From positions 1 through 57,128 of the IMG/VR virus record IMGVR_UViG_3300022752_000082: a stretch of 57,128 nt of DNA. One strand, 5' to 3'. Shown here piece by piece: positions 1 through 7,185 of the stretch. The position numbers and the translations under genes are program-made. Every line of letters begins with the position of its first letter. Position 1 is the stretch's first letter. The notes beneath the pieces are model-generated. The model saw only the letters and a list, made by a program, of their open reading frames with translations. It was not told the DNA's origin and ran no database searches. This stretch comes from a virus.

Positions 1-32
1 GTGGCGCGTGTGGCGGGTGGCGTGTGGCGGGT

Positions 33-116
33 GGCGTGTGGCGTGTGGCGTGTGGCGTGTGGCGTGTGGCGTGTGGCGTGTGGCGTGTGGCGTGTGGCGT
101 GTGGCGTGTGGCGTGT
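33..116. repeat. Tandem heptamer repeat, 12 units
   Basis: Twelve uninterrupted copies of GGCGTGT lie here, with degenerate copies (GGCGGGT) running back to the window start. On the + strand they give a monotonous V-W-R-V-A-C-G open frame that I do not believe is coding. The repeat lies beyond the end of the leftward peptidoglycan-binding gene. Its length is probably variable, and its position at the window edge leaves open whether more of it lies outside. Confidence 0.9.
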
Positions 117-123
117 AGTGGTT

Positions 124-157
124 GCGTGCGGGAGCGGTCCGCGTGCGGGAGCGGTCC
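124..157. repeat. Direct repeat, 17 bp x 2
   Basis: GCGTGCGGGAGCGGTCC occurs twice in tandem and is followed by the start of a third copy. It sits between the heptamer array and the leftward gene ending at 198. No gene is seen in 1-197. Confidence 0.85.
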
Positions 158-197
158 GCGTGCACGTCGCGGACGTGTTCGCGAGTGCGCGCACGCG

Positions 198-524
198 TTA
201 GTTCAAATTGACAACGACGCTTTCATCACCCGCAAAGATCGCTTCAAATGTCGCGGCGTCCATCACACCGGTGGGTTCGATGTCGATCGTCGCTTGGTAC
301 ATCGCGATTGCATTGCGCGTCGCGTCGCCGTACCATCCGTCTTTGTCCGCGACGACGCGCGTGTATCCAAGTTCGATGAGGCGGCGTTGAACATGGTGAA
401 CCGTAAGCGACTTTCGTGTCACGGTGCTTTTATACACGCACCTCGACAAGAACACATCGTCTTTCGCCTTACCACTTACCGCATTACGCGCCGCGTTCAC
501 TTTTGGTCGTCGAATCACCGCCAT
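198..524 (-). CDS. Peptidoglycan-binding domain protein
   Basis: 108 aa. Residues about 40-100 match the PG_binding_1 pattern: 'VQRRLIELGY' followed by 'DGWYGDATRNAIAMYQ' and 'TGVMDAATFEAI', the usual two-helix wall-binding fold. The basic N-terminus (residues 1-35) has no signal peptide or catalytic domain, so this is a wall-binding module alone, perhaps virion-associated. It starts 3 bases after the terminase stop (TGA-CAC-ATG), so it is probably co-transcribed with it. No cassette promoter is present. Confidence 0.75.
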   Translation of the reverse strand: MAVIRRPKVNAARNAVSGKAKDDVFLSRCVYKSTVTRKSLTVHHVQRRLIELGYTRVVADKDGWYGDATRNAIAMYQATIDIEPTGVMDAATFEAIFAGDESVVVNLN

Positions 525-527
525 GTG

Positions 528-1955
528 TCAACGCTGTCCTCTCGGCATGAACACGCGACCGCCGCGACCACCTCCGTTGCCACCGCGAAACGCGGGCAAC
601 CTTCGCGCCGCAACCGACTTCGCTGTCAGCGAACCTCCAACAAATCCTTCCGGCGGTTTGATAAGTAGCGCGGTGAGTGCGTGAACGAGCGCGTCGACTC
701 TGTCAGGCGACTTCCCCTCGCCTGGAATCCACGCGCACATTTGCGATTCGAGGTCCGCAAGGTAGTTGATGTGGTGAACGCGTGACTGTTCGTACGCAAG
801 GACGACCGGCTCAGCGCGAAGCGCCTTACCGTGCTTCGAGTGAACCTCAAGTACCTTCACGCGTGGGTCGATCGTTTGGATCGCGTTGCGAACGAGCGCG
901 CCACCTTGGTTCACTTCAGCGACGACCGGACATCCCCACTTGCGCGCCATCGCAACGACTGTGTTTGCCCACACCTCCGGCGAGCCGTGGATCGTCGCGT
1001 CTTCAAGCACCCACGCCTGTCGCTTGTACAAATCGCGCTCGCCTGTCGACGCGCACACGACGATACCGCACTCGTCTCTCGGGTTCTCCGCGACTGACGG
1101 GTCAACTCCGACGATGCGCAGCGGTGCGCCGAGTGGCGCGACGGTCTGCCGGCCGCGATCGATCAAATCCATCACCCACAGCGCGCCTTCGACATCGCTC
1201 AACATCTCGCCGTACAACTCTTGCGCCGCGAGTCGCGTACCCGCATAGACGCCGGTGATCGCTTCGAGGTACGTGTCAGAAAGGTTGCCCGCGTTGTCGA
1301 GAGTCGACCCGCGTGAGATGACGACGCGCCCGGTGCGTTGTGATTCGTTGATGAGGTTGTAGAGGACGGGTACGCGTTTCGGAGTAGTGGTCGCAATGAT
1401 CTGAGGTGCTGTCCCAAGGCGCGTGCCGACGCGGAGGTTGTCCCATGACGTCATACCCGCAGCGTCAGGCGACTGTCGCCACGCGGCGATCTCGTCAGCC
1501 CACGCATAATGAAACTGCGGACCGCGAAGACCGTCAGGTTCGTCGGCGGTGAAGCAGGTCGCCGTGTTGCCGTTCGGCCAAGTGAGTCGTCGTTTCGACG
1601 GCTCGTAAAGTGGTCGCTCGCTCGGCGGCGTGACGTTTATGATTCCCGACTCGCCTTCAACGATGACGTCACGGACGTCCGCGGCGGTTCGCGCGACCAG
1701 CGCAAAACGCAGCTGACCTTTCGATGTATCTTTCGCTTTTTCACGAATCCACTCCGCAGCGCTTCGCGTCTTGCCGGCGCCGCGGCCAGCGAGATAGAGC
1801 CAGATCGCCCAGTCGTCACCGCCGGGAGGCAATTGCTCTGGGCGCGCCCACGAGCGCCAATCCCACATCAGCACCTCGGAATCGATACCGCGCATCACAG
1901 CGTCGCGCTCTTCGGCGGGCAGCATCGCGATCTGCTCCATCAAACTCTTGCCCAT
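528..1955 (-). CDS. terL: Terminase large subunit
   Basis: 475 aa, normal for the family. The ATPase domain carries Walker A GRGAGKT (57-63) and Walker B ending 'YAWADE' (150-155). The C-terminal RNase H-like nuclease has acidic residues in 'VGVDPS' (D285), 'VVAEVNQGG' (E347) and 'SPDRVDALVHAL' (D421). It cuts and pumps phage DNA into proheads. The gene follows the methyltransferase by 10 bases in the same direction and lies outside the cassette-promoter zone. The small-terminase-like gene is about 26 kb upstream, an unusually wide separation filled by accessory genes. Confidence 0.93.
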   Translation of the reverse strand: MGKSLMEQIAMLPAEERDAVMRGIDSEVLMWDWRSWARPEQLPPGGDDWAIWLYLAGRGAGKTRSAAEWIREKAKDTSKGQLRFALVARTAADVRDVIVEGESGIINVTPPSERPLYEPSKRRLTWPNGNTATCFTADEPDGLRGPQFHYAWADEIAAWRQSPDAAGMTSWDNLRVGTRLGTAPQIIATTTPKRVPVLYNLINESQRTGRVVISRGSTLDNAGNLSDTYLEAITGVYAGTRLAAQELYGEMLSDVEGALWVMDLIDRGRQTVAPLGAPLRIVGVDPSVAENPRDECGIVVCASTGERDLYKRQAWVLEDATIHGSPEVWANTVVAMARKWGCPVVAEVNQGGALVRNAIQTIDPRVKVLEVHSKHGKALRAEPVVLAYEQSRVHHINYLADLESQMCAWIPGEGKSPDRVDALVHALTALLIKPPEGFVGGSLTAKSVAARRLPAFRGGNGGGRGGRVFMPRGQR

Positions 1956-1965
1956 TGTGATTATT

Positions 1966-2778
1966 CTACCCGCGACGCGGCTTGCGCTTCGCTTTCTTCA
2001 CCGCGACCCACGCGTTGTTGCGCGAGTGGTCGGGAAGGAGCGGAGCGGTGAAGCAGGCCATCACCTCGGCGCCGTAGAACTCTCGAGCGCGCTCAAACGC
2101 CCGCAACAGCACTCGAGCGTCGTCAGGCGACATCGTTTCTTTGATTCCTCGCTTCACGTCGGGCCACGACGCAAACGTGCCGAAGCGATCGACGACCTCG
2201 AACCCGCACGATGAAAGTTTGTCGTGAAGTTCGGCGACCGTGTACTCGCGGACGTGGTTCTTCGCCGCTGAGCCGTTGAAGACCGGAGTCGAGATGATGA
2301 GTCGGCCTTTCGGACCAAGCAGCGCGTGAGTCGCGGACAGGTACGCGTCGCCGAGCGGCTCGGTCATGTGTTCGATGACCTCGAACGAGACCGCGAGGTC
2401 GAACGAAGCTCCCCACCGCTTTTTGATCTCACGCCAGCGCTCAACGAAGTTGAAGTCTTCCAAGAGGACCATCGTTCGAGCGAGCTCGCCTTCGGTCTTC
2501 TTTGTCTTCAGCGCGGAGATCTTGTTGAGGTCAGCGCCGACATACAACTTCGGCCGCATGTTCGATCCGCGTGACCGCTTGAGCGCGTGGTACAGCGGCG
2601 AGTCGGCGCCGCAGCCCGGTTCAACGACCTTCACGGTGTCGTTGATGAATGTCGTCGCCCAACCCCACCGCAGTACGTGCGCGAGGTAGTCGCGGTGCAC
2701 GGTGAATCGGTACGCCGTGTGGCGACACGATGTCGTGTCATATTCGGCTGTCGGATCGTGGCGGCGTTCAATTCGCAT
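1966..2778 (-). CDS. Class I SAM-dependent methyltransferase
   Basis: 270 aa. The SAM-binding motif I is 'VVEPGCGADS' (about 49-58), followed by 'FDLAVSFEVIEHM' and 'GRLIISTPVFNG', typical of Methyltransf_11/23 enzymes. The target is not evident: no DNA-methylase catalytic motif (DPPY or PCQ) is seen, so a small molecule, glycan or protein substrate is as likely as nucleic acid. It sits directly upstream of the terminase in the same direction. Residues 1-30 are basic and ordinary. Confidence 0.8.
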   Translation of the reverse strand: MRIERRHDPTAEYDTTSCRHTAYRFTVHRDYLAHVLRWGWATTFINDTVKVVEPGCGADSPLYHALKRSRGSNMRPKLYVGADLNKISALKTKKTEGELARTMVLLEDFNFVERWREIKKRWGASFDLAVSFEVIEHMTEPLGDAYLSATHALLGPKGRLIISTPVFNGSAAKNHVREYTVAELHDKLSSCGFEVVDRFGTFASWPDVKRGIKETMSPDDARVLLRAFERAREFYGAEVMACFTAPLLPDHSRNNAWVAVKKAKRKPRRG

Positions 2779-2819
2779 GAGTAGACGCTACGCGACCGCG
2801 TGCGCCGGCGGCGAACTTT

Positions 2820-2845
2820 GCCCCGGGCACTCGCGTACCCGGGGC
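2820..2845 (-). terminator. GC hairpin, likely terminator
   Basis: A CCCCGGG arm and a CCCGGGG arm are separated by about 10 bases, just past the stop of the gene ending at 2859. There is no U-tract, which is common for actinobacterial terminators. It separates the accessory block from the methyltransferase-terminase block. Confidence 0.55.
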
Positions 2846-2858
2846 GTGTCGCTCGGAC

Positions 2859-3422
2859 CTAGAACCCGAACTTTTTCCGGCACTCAGGCCCGAGTTGAAG
2901 TTCGCGCGAGCGCTCGTCGGTCAACTCCGCGCCGCATGAACCGCAGCACGCGTAGTGCTCGCCGAATGCGCGAGCGTACTTGTACGGGTCCGCCGCGATG
3001 ATGCTGACGAGGTCCTTGACCTGTTGCACGGTGAACTTGGAGCGCGTGAAGCCGCCGGGCGCGCCGTGCAGTTGGCGCATGTACAGGGTGCCGCGGTACT
3101 CGCGGACCTCGAGGAAGACGAGGTCGTTGTTCGTCGTCACCGAGGTGCCGGTGAGGTCCGTGACGCTCACCGCGTACCGGGACTTGGGAATCGACGCGAG
3201 CACCTCGCGAAGGCCGCTGCCGCCGCCGGTCTTCACCGCGGAGTTGCGCGGAAGCGCGAGCAGCGTGGTGATGACGCCGCTGGCCGCCTTGCTGCTGAGC
3301 GTGTCGTGGGCGAGCGCCTGCTCGGTCGCGGCGCGGTACGCCGGGTCGACGGCGCGCTCCGCGAGCAGGCTCGCGATGAACCCGCGCTGCTTATCGCTCG
3401 CGGGGAAGGTGGTGGTTGTCAT
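2859..3422 (-). CDS. DUF6011-like protein with KQR repeat domain and zinc finger
   Basis: 187 aa. Residues 8-58 ('SDKQRGFIASLLAERAV' to 'ITTLLALPRN') form a helical unit that recurs as a complete small protein at 7186-7350. The C-terminus has 'CCGSCGAELTDE' and 'LGPECRKKFG', the CxxC...GPxC zinc ribbon seen in actinophage DUF6011-type proteins. The middle is beta-rich. It has a cassette promoter at 3464-3485, a leader hairpin (GCGGC/GCCGC) and a GAAAGGAC ribosome site. Function unknown; nucleic-acid binding is plausible. Confidence 0.75.
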   Translation of the reverse strand: MTTTTFPASDKQRGFIASLLAERAVDPAYRAATEQALAHDTLSSKAASGVITTLLALPRNSAVKTGGGSGLREVLASIPKSRYAVSVTDLTGTSVTTNNDLVFLEVREYRGTLYMRQLHGAPGGFTRSKFTVQQVKDLVSIIAADPYKYARAFGEHYACCGSCGAELTDERSRELQLGPECRKKFGF

Positions 3423-3463
3423 TGGGGTCCTTTCGGTGGTTGGTGCGGCGGGTGCCGCTGGAG

Positions 3464-3485
3464 TCTATTATAACAGGTTGTAGAA
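3464..3485 (-). promoter_or_regulatory. Cassette promoter (variant) for the gene at 2859-3422
   Basis: Read leftward, the family consensus is a TTCTAAAAG box followed at once by TGTTATAAT (an extended -10, TG-n-TATAAT) and then RGAMTC. This copy has TTCTACAACC in place of the box and is one base longer. No conserved -35 lies upstream. The same element precedes about 35 other transcription units in the window. Confidence 0.75.
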
Positions 3486-3567
3486 AGCACCGCGTGATCG
3501 GCGCGATCGGCGAGCCGCGATCGGCGAGCCGCGTGCGCCCGGGGCTTTCGCCCCGGGCCGCGTCGCG

Positions 3568-3924
3568 TCAGCGCTTGTAGAGGTAGCCCGTGTAGGGATC
3601 CCACTTCGACTTGAGGTCGGCGAGTGAGCCCGCGTCGAGGATGTTGTAGCGCGCGCCGTTGAGGGCGGGTCGCTTCCATCCCGCTGACTTGTAGACGTCG
3701 CCGGTCTCCGCGTCGACGAAGCAGTGAACGCTCGCGCCGCCGCGTGCGCCTGACGGCGACACGGCGATTCGAATGTACTTACGTCCGCCATCGACGAAGA
3801 AGACCTCGGGCTTCAACATCGGGTAGTTCGCCGCGTGGTGCGCGACGTTGGCCTCGTTCATGAAGTCGACGAGTGCGTCGACCGCGACGAGGACCTCTCC
3901 CTTGCGGGTGGTCGTGGTAGTCAT
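3568..3924 (-). CDS. Hypothetical protein
   Basis: 118 aa; I do not recognise it. It starts with a Thr run (MTTTTT), shared by several cassette genes, then a helical segment, then beta strands ('KYIRIAVSPSG', 'VHCFVDAETGDVYKSAGWK') resembling a small phage domain found in proteins that report on food or label-like 'KSAGWK' folds. The end 'DPYTGYLYKR' is polar. There is no signal peptide or membrane segment. It is a single-gene cassette with its own promoter, leader hairpin (GGCAC/GTGCC) and GAAAGGAC site. Confidence 0.7.
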   Translation of the reverse strand: MTTTTTRKGEVLVAVDALVDFMNEANVAHHAANYPMLKPEVFFVDGGRKYIRIAVSPSGARGGASVHCFVDAETGDVYKSAGWKRPALNGARYNILDAGSLADLKSKWDPYTGYLYKR

Positions 3925-3965
3925 GGTGTCCTTTCGGTTGAGTCGGCACCCTGCGTGCCAACGAG

Positions 3966-3986
3966 TCTATTATACGACTTATAGAA
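3966..3986 (-). promoter_or_regulatory. Cassette promoter for the gene at 3568-3924
   Basis: Box variant TTCTATAAG, -10 TATAAT. A hairpin-bearing leader of about 40 nt separates it from the start codon. Confidence 0.75.
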
Positions 3987-4024
3987 GCCTCCCGATCCGC
4001 CGATCGCCGATCGGGCCGCGTCGT

Positions 4025-4045
4025 TTCTAAAAGTGTTATATTGGT
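4025..4045 (+). promoter_or_regulatory. Cassette promoter on the + strand
   Basis: This is the only rightward copy of the full box. The TTCTAAAAGTG box is intact and the -10 reads TATATT. It is followed by a GCGGCGC/GCGCCGC leader hairpin and an ACCGAAGGGAC ribosome site, so the whole cassette start has been inverted as one unit. Confidence 0.75.
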
Positions 4046-4091
4046 CTCCAGCGGCGCACAAGGCGCCGCGACAACCGAAGGGACGAATGAC

Positions 4092-4343
4092 ATGGAGAAA
4101 AGAATCATCATGGCGCGCACGAGCGACATCGGTCCGATGGGCCGAGGCCAGGCGGGCAAGCAGAAGGTGTACGAGATTCTCGTCACCGGCAACACGGTCA
4201 CTTTCTCGTGGGGCATGGCGGAGAAGGTTCAGCGCCAAACGAAGCGCATCACCTGCCGCAGCCACCAAGAGGCCCTGGCCGAAGCGAACGCGAAGGTCGC
4301 CGCAAAGGCCGACCGCGGATACCGCGTCCTGCTCAACGCCTAA
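4092..4343 (+). CDS. Small WGR-like domain protein
   Basis: 83 aa. 'KQKVYEILVTGNTVTFSWG' followed by a basic stretch, 'EALAEANAKVAAKADRGYRVLL', matches the WGR-fold pattern (Y-E-I...V...WG...K...GY). It is a clear paralogue of the leftward gene at 10856-11107, sharing 'PMGRGQAGKQKVYEILV' and 'FSWGMAEKV'. WGR domains usually bind DNA or proteins near DNA ends; here the domain stands alone. An in-frame ATG 51 bases upstream lies inside the leader and lacks a ribosome site, so I take this ATG. Confidence 0.75.
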   Translation: MEKRIIMARTSDIGPMGRGQAGKQKVYEILVTGNTVTFSWGMAEKVQRQTKRITCRSHQEALAEANAKVAAKADRGYRVLLNA

Positions 4344-4357
4344 TCGAACATCGCGGG

Positions 4358-4379
4358 GGCCGGGGCAGCAGCCCCGGCC
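4358..4379. terminator. Bidirectional GC hairpin
   Basis: A perfect 9-bp stem GGCCGGGGC/GCCCCGGCC with a 4-base loop lies between the convergent genes ending at 4343 (+) and 4379 (-). It could stop transcription from both sides. Confidence 0.6.
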
Positions 4380-4654
4380 TACCTGCGCTCGGGCAACGTG
4401 AACCCACAACTGCACGTGTAGCGACCGGCGTCATTGCGTCGAATCTCGCTACCGCAGCGCCAACACGAGGCTGTTCGAAAGAGCACTCCGCGACCCGGAC
4501 GCCCGGGGACTCGCGGTCGGTGCGCATCGTGCTCAGTCGTGTAATGAGTCATGTGCTCTATCGGAGTCGCGAACAGCGCCCCGCACACCATGCAATCATA
4601 CTTCAACTTACTTTTTGCCGGAGCGCGCTTGCGCTTCGGCTTTTTCCGTGTCAC
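4379..4654 (-). CDS. Zinc-finger protein (C2H2-like plus C4)
   Basis: 91 aa. After a very basic N-terminus (residues 1-20, many K/R), 'YDCMVCGALFATPIEHMTHY' has C2H2 spacing, and 'CWRCGSEI...YTCSCGF' is a C4 knuckle. The GTG start overlaps the TGA of the upstream transglycosylase (GTGA), so translation is probably coupled. A longer frame upstream would overlap that gene extensively and is rejected. Nucleic-acid binding is likely. Confidence 0.65.
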   Translation of the reverse strand: MTRKKPKRKRAPAKSKLKYDCMVCGALFATPIEHMTHYTTEHDAHRPRVPGRPGRGVLFRTASCWRCGSEIRRNDAGRYTCSCGFTLPERR

Positions 4655-5202
4655 AGCGCCCAATGGCCGAGTCCGCCGTTGTCGAGGAGGTATCGTGCGA
4701 CCTTGAGGTTGCAGTCGAGGTCGACGAGCGCGAACATCTGCCCCCAAGGCGTCCCGCACACCTCGTGCGTCACGGTCTTCCATGTCGAATTGATCTGGAG
4801 CAGTCCGACGTCGTAAGAACCGTCACGGTTCAGTGTCTTGGTCGGCTTTCCGTCAGGTCCGAACTCTGCGTTGACCTTCGTCGGGTCGCAACGTGTCTCA
4901 CGCCACGCAATGAACGAAAAAGTGCCGATGGGTTCTAGCCCGTATGCCTCGAACAGCGCCTCGAACTCGGGACAGCGCCTCGAGCGCTCAACTTCAGCCG
5001 GAGACCGTTCAGTGACCGCGGTAGTCGCTGCCGTGGCGACTACCGGCGGCGCGGTTGTCGCTACCTCGACCGCGACTGCTGTAGTCGTCACAAGTCGAAT
5101 CTCTGCCGGCTCCACGCCGCTTGGCGTGAACGGCGCGACGACTCCAGCAACCGCTGTTATCGCCAGGCAGAGCGCGCGAGCGACCGGCATGGGCAACATC
5201 AC
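4651..5202 (-). CDS. Secreted lytic transglycosylase/lysozyme-like protein
   Basis: 183 aa. An N-terminal signal-like hydrophobic stretch (residues 1-25) is followed by an Ala/Thr/Val-rich linker (35-65) and a lysozyme-fold domain: 'IAWRETRCDP' supplies the catalytic Glu and 'DVGLLQINSTWKTV' is the SLT-type motif. It resembles the protein at 43035-43658. It probably cleaves cell-wall glycan. It overlaps its neighbours on both sides by 4 bases (ATGA and GTGA), so it is in an operon with 5199-5546 and 4379-4654. Confidence 0.75.
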   Translation of the reverse strand: MMLPMPVARALCLAITAVAGVVAPFTPSGVEPAEIRLVTTTAVAVEVATTAPPVVATAATTAVTERSPAEVERSRRCPEFEALFEAYGLEPIGTFSFIAWRETRCDPTKVNAEFGPDGKPTKTLNRDGSYDVGLLQINSTWKTVTHEVCGTPWGQMFALVDLDCNLKVARYLLDNGGLGHWAL

Positions 5203-5546
5203 TTTGCTCCCATCGACCGCGCGTCCGCGTCCTCGACCTCGTGCATCGTGTGCCAGACGTGCGACGCGGCGTAATAGTACTCATTGCCGCGCGTGACCTC
5301 GAGTCGGCTTTTGTAGTTCGAGTAATCGAGCATCTCGGCCTCGGTCGCGAGGAAGTTCGTGAACTGTTCTCGCGTTGCGATGACCCTGTAGGGATAGTCG
5401 TTGTCCGGAGTCCGCAAGACCTCGAGGTCATAGAGTTCTGAAATGAACTCGAGAGCTTTCTTGTCGCGCGCTCGGACGAGTATCTTGTCGTTGTCCTCGC
5501 TGCTTTGTACCGCGCTGATGAAACCGCGTTGAGTAAATAGCCACAT
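5199..5546 (-). CDS. Hypothetical protein
   Basis: 115 aa, not recognised. It is soluble and acidic, with mixed alpha/beta character ('KILVRARDKKALEFISELYD', 'YPYRVIATREQFTNFLATE'). The pattern 'SHVWHTMHEVEDAD' near the C-terminus is His/acid-rich. The leader has an AAGGAGACAACACA ribosome site with good spacing. It is first in a three-gene run with ATGA overlaps into the transglycosylase and then the zinc-finger gene, so it may act in the same process. Confidence 0.65.
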   Translation of the reverse strand: MWLFTQRGFISAVQSSEDNDKILVRARDKKALEFISELYDLEVLRTPDNDYPYRVIATREQFTNFLATEAEMLDYSNYKSRLEVTRGNEYYYAASHVWHTMHEVEDADARSMGAK

Positions 5547-5611
5547 TGTGTTGTCTCCTTGTTTGTCGTTTTGTCGTTTTGATTGCGCACGGCGTGATGT
5601 GCACCGCGTGA

Positions 5612-5803
5612 TTACTGTTCGGTCTCTGCTGGAAACGAGACGCCGGCGGGGAGGTCGGCCATCGACATCGGCGTGACGTCGACCTGACCGTACTCCTCGC
5701 GCATCGCTTTGACGGCATGGTGCTTGAGTCGTGGCAGCACGTAGGCAACGATCGGTTCGCGACCTGGCCTTGGGACCGTGAGCTTGTAGACTTCTGCTTC
5801 CAT
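5612..5803 (-). CDS. Hypothetical small protein
   Basis: 63 aa, not recognised. 'AVKAMREEYGQVDVTPM' looks like one helix and 'VYKLTVPRPGREPIVAYVLPRL' two strands. It has a strong GGAGGAAAC ribosome site. A degenerate promoter (TAGAAT) lies at about 5815, inside the last codons of the small gene upstream. Confidence 0.6.
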   Translation of the reverse strand: MEAEVYKLTVPRPGREPIVAYVLPRLKHHAVKAMREEYGQVDVTPMSMADLPAGVSFPAETEQ

Positions 5804-5823
5804 GTTTCCTCCGCTATTCTACG

Positions 5824-5967
5824 TTAGTTCTGAAGGTTGAGTAGCGCGGCGATGACGCCGCCCAGCCCGATCGCGAGAACCAACTCCTGCGGACCGCCGG
5901 CCGCTGCGGCGATGACTGCGACTAAACCGCAGCACGCCGCCGCGACGGCGGACCACACGATGCGCAC
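5824..5967 (-). CDS. Small membrane protein, two TM segments
   Basis: 47 aa. Nearly the whole length is hydrophobic: about residues 3-22 (Val/Ala-rich) and 27-44 ('LVLAIGLGGVIAALLNL'). The GTG start overlaps the TAG of the upstream HTH gene (TAGTG), so translation is probably coupled. Holin-like in size, but it lacks a charged tail, so I assign no function. Confidence 0.55.
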   Translation of the reverse strand: MRIVWSAVAAACCGLVAVIAAAAGGPQELVLAIGLGGVIAALLNLQN

Positions 5968-6323
5968 TACTCGCTCGCCTTTGTGCGCGTGCGTCCCTTG
6001 AGGCGCGCCGACGGGTTTCGGATCTCGACTCCGGCAGTTGCGAGCAACTTGCGGACCTTGCTGTAGGTCGTCCCGTACTGACGTGCGACCTCGATCACCG
6101 TCTTGCCTTCGTTGTAAAGCTGGCCCGCAACTTGCGGCGTCAGCTCGGGTGATTGCGGCGTCGATAGCGACGACGCGTCGTTGAATGTTGACATTTGTTT
6201 CTCCTGTGTCTGTGCTGTAGTTTGTACTTGCTCGCCCTGTTGCGTCGACATCGTCGACAGAGTTTCACGCGCCCGGGCGAATAACCCGCGTGACTCTTCG
6301 AGCAGGTTGGTGCTCGAGTCCAT
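5967..6323 (-). CDS. Small helix-turn-helix protein
   Basis: 118 aa. Residues about 63-100 ('LYNEGKTVIEVARQYGTTYSKVRKLLATAGVE') form a Hin/resolvase-like HTH; the tail is basic. The ATG chosen lies 7 bases after a TATAAT, suggesting a leaderless transcript. An internal ATG at 6194 has a good AGGAG ribosome site and would give a 75-aa protein holding just the HTH; residues 30-43 look low-complexity, so both starts may be used. Probably a DNA-binding regulator. Confidence 0.6.
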   Translation of the reverse strand: MDSSTNLLEESRGLFARARETLSTMSTQQGEQVQTTAQTQEKQMSTFNDASSLSTPQSPELTPQVAGQLYNEGKTVIEVARQYGTTYSKVRKLLATAGVEIRNPSARLKGRTRTKASE

Positions 6324-6327
6324 GTAG

Positions 6328-6334
6328 TCTATTA
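6328..6334 (-). promoter_or_regulatory. Extended -10-like promoter without the upstream box
   Basis: TTATAATAGACTAC matches the cassette -10 and initial transcribed bases, but the TTCTAAAAG box is missing. The ATG is 7 bases after TATAAT. Confidence 0.5.
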
Positions 6335-6343
6335 TAACCACCA

Positions 6344-6676
6344 CTACTGCATTTCCGAGGAAGATCGAACTACCCCGAGTAGTGGTGCTGGGTCGGTGAT
6401 TGAGTGCTCTTCGACGACAGACAGGCTGTACCTACGCGCCGCGATGTAGCCGCAGAACCCGAGCACCAGCGGAAGCACGAGCAGCGGCGCGGGCCAAGAC
6501 GTCAGCCACAGCTCCATGGCGACCGTACTCCAGACTCCGACCGTGAGGCCGACACCCGACAGCAGCGTCGCCCTGCGCGCCTTGCGCCGGGCCGCGTTGC
6601 GCTCGACGTAGAGGACCGCGTTGAAGATCTGAGCCTGGCGCTCGATGTCATCGAACACGCTCATGTCTCTCGTCAT
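6344..6676 (-). CDS. Membrane protein, two TM segments
   Basis: 110 aa. A basic cytoplasmic N-terminal helix ('ERNAARRKARRA') precedes two hydrophobic segments at about 38-58 and 60-80, followed by a polar tail. It starts inside the stop of the LysM gene (ATGA overlap). The paired arrangement with a LysM protein and a coiled-coil protein suggests an envelope role; holin-like function is possible but unproven. Confidence 0.6.
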   Translation of the reverse strand: MTRDMSVFDDIERQAQIFNAVLYVERNAARRKARRATLLSGVGLTVGVWSTVAMELWLTSWPAPLLVLPLVLGFCGYIAARRYSLSVVEEHSITDPAPLLGVVRSSSEMQ

Positions 6677-6912
6677 GGCAACCTGACCTCCTGTGTCGGT
6701 CGGATGTCTGCTCCGTACCTGTCAACGAGCGCTTCGACTGCAGCCCGCACGTCGCCGGTGCAGTGTTGTTCGGCGATGCGCGAGAGCGTGTCGCCTTCCT
6801 GCACGATGACTACCGTACCATCGCACGAGTAGTCCGGCGTGAAGACCTCGACCGCGAGAAGTCCTCCCACGGCCAAGGCTCCGACGAGTGCCAGCGCCTT
6901 TGCGCGCCGCAT
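6673..6912 (-). CDS. LysM-domain envelope protein
   Basis: 79 aa. A single N-terminal hydrophobic segment ('ALALVGALAVGGLLAVEVF', 5-23) is followed by a LysM-like unit ('VVIVQEGDTLSRIAEQHCTG...VEALVDRYG...IRPTQEVRLP'). LysM domains bind N-acetylglucosamine polymers, so it is probably membrane-anchored and faces the wall. It overlaps the upstream stop by one base (TGATG) and the next gene by ATGA. Confidence 0.7.
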   Translation of the reverse strand: MRRAKALALVGALAVGGLLAVEVFTPDYSCDGTVVIVQEGDTLSRIAEQHCTGDVRAAVEALVDRYGADIRPTQEVRLP

Positions 6913-7109
6913 CAGCGGTCGAAGATCGAGGTCGGCTCGATCTTGTCCGCCTTGAGGTCCCGCAAGACCGCCTGGATGTCGACGCTTGCGTCGTCGAGTG
7001 CCGTCGCGAGCTCAACGAGCTCTGCGCGACGCTCGGTGATCTCGGCCTGCACCTTTGCGATGCGTGCTGTGATCTCTTCGACCGTGCGTGCTTTCTTCTT
7101 CATGTTCAT
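6912..7109 (-). CDS. Coiled-coil small protein
   Basis: 65 aa. Residues 10-55 are one predicted coiled coil ('EEITARIAKVQAEITERRAEL...LATALDD'). No membrane segment or Cys. It is the first gene of a cassette whose leader contains a GGAGGC-GCAA-GCCTCC hairpin and AAAGGGAC ribosome site; the LysM and membrane genes follow with overlaps. Confidence 0.65.
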   Translation of the reverse strand: MNMKKKARTVEEITARIAKVQAEITERRAELVELATALDDASVDIQAVLRDLKADKIEPTSIFDR

Positions 7110-7153
7110 GTTGTCCCTTTGTCTCGGGGAGGCTTGCGCCTCCGGTTGATGAT

Positions 7154-7174
7154 TCTATTATAGCACCTATAGAA
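7154..7174 (-). promoter_or_regulatory. Cassette promoter for 6912-7109 and followers
   Basis: Box variant TTCTATAGG, extended -10 TG-C-TATAAT. Confidence 0.75.
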
Positions 7175-7185
7175 GTTGCCGGCGC

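Noticed and set aside
24-668. 214-aa + strand frame starting in the heptamer array
   Set aside because: Its first part is only repeat translation and the rest lies opposite the PG-binding and terminase genes, which have clear domains.
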